5,662 nucleotides of DNA from positions 16,839 through 22,500 of the forward strand of contig DCSM01000065.1 in NCBI GenBank assembly GCA_002325605.1, in the 5' to 3' direction. The translations under genes and the position numbers were made by a program. The notes under the pieces are model-generated. The model was not told where the DNA came from and did no database searches. It saw only the letters and a program-made list of their open reading frames with translations. This document shows positions 5,650 through 5,662 of this stretch, one piece after another; position 1 is the stretch's first letter, and each line of letters starts with the position of its first letter. Source of the stretch: Chloroflexaceae bacterium UBA1466 (GTDB lineage: Bacteria > Chloroflexota > Chloroflexia > Chloroflexales > Chloroflexaceae).

Positions 5650-5662
5650 GTTGGTTGCCCTT

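Noticed and set aside
1..5662. tRNA, rRNA, riboswitch or CRISPR features
   Set aside because: No cloverleaf, rRNA-like stretch, regularly spaced repeats or recognisable aptamer (including a cyclic-di-AMP ydaO type) was found in the gaps, which are all short.

Overview
The window is a compact stretch of bacterial chromosome. All four real genes lie on the minus strand, so transcription runs from high to low coordinates. The best guess for the source is a member of the Chloroflexota. The reasons are the paired 'VQYFER...HPE' repeats in the second gene, a type I recall from secreted Chloroflexota proteins, the Pro/Thr/Glu-linker lipoprotein with an L-A-A-C lipobox, the moderate GC content and the palindromic dispersed-repeat style. 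This is an inference; no rRNA or marker gene is present to prove it.

Read in the direction of transcription, positions 5615-3445 hold a two-gene cyclic-di-AMP module. The first gene is a membrane diadenylate cyclase of the CdaA (DacA) type. The second is its usual partner, a membrane-anchored YbbR-repeat protein (CdaR type). The stop and start codons overlap as ATGA, so translation is probably coupled. The phosphoglucosamine mutase gene (glmM) that follows this pair in Firmicutes is not here. The cyclase is odd in one respect: its otherwise invariant Asp-Gly-Ala motif reads Asp-Met-Ala, while the Arg-His-Arg motif is intact.

Positions 3370-1431 form an independent unit: a near-consensus sigma-70 promoter (TTGACA, 17 bp, CATAAT), a strong AGGAGG ribosome site, a secreted 599-residue protein and a clear intrinsic terminator. 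The protein has two LGFP-like repeats of about 80 residues followed by a clan GH-A glycoside hydrolase domain. After the terminator comes a paralogue (1333-17), a lipoprotein with an acidic Pro/Thr/Glu tether and the same hydrolase domain. The two hydrolases share blocks along their whole catalytic domains and look like an old tandem duplication that gave two surface-attachment modes, one by lipid anchor and one by repeat domains.

The cyclase gene is bracketed by two inverted copies of a 19-bp element. A separate perfect 9-bp-arm palindrome sits on its start region. The first element supplies the last codons of the cyclase and a likely ribosome site for the partner gene. These small repeats are the main structure that gene calls alone do not explain. 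No RNA genes, insertion sequences, CRISPR arrays or other clear mobile elements were seen. No intergenic gap exceeds about 155 bases.
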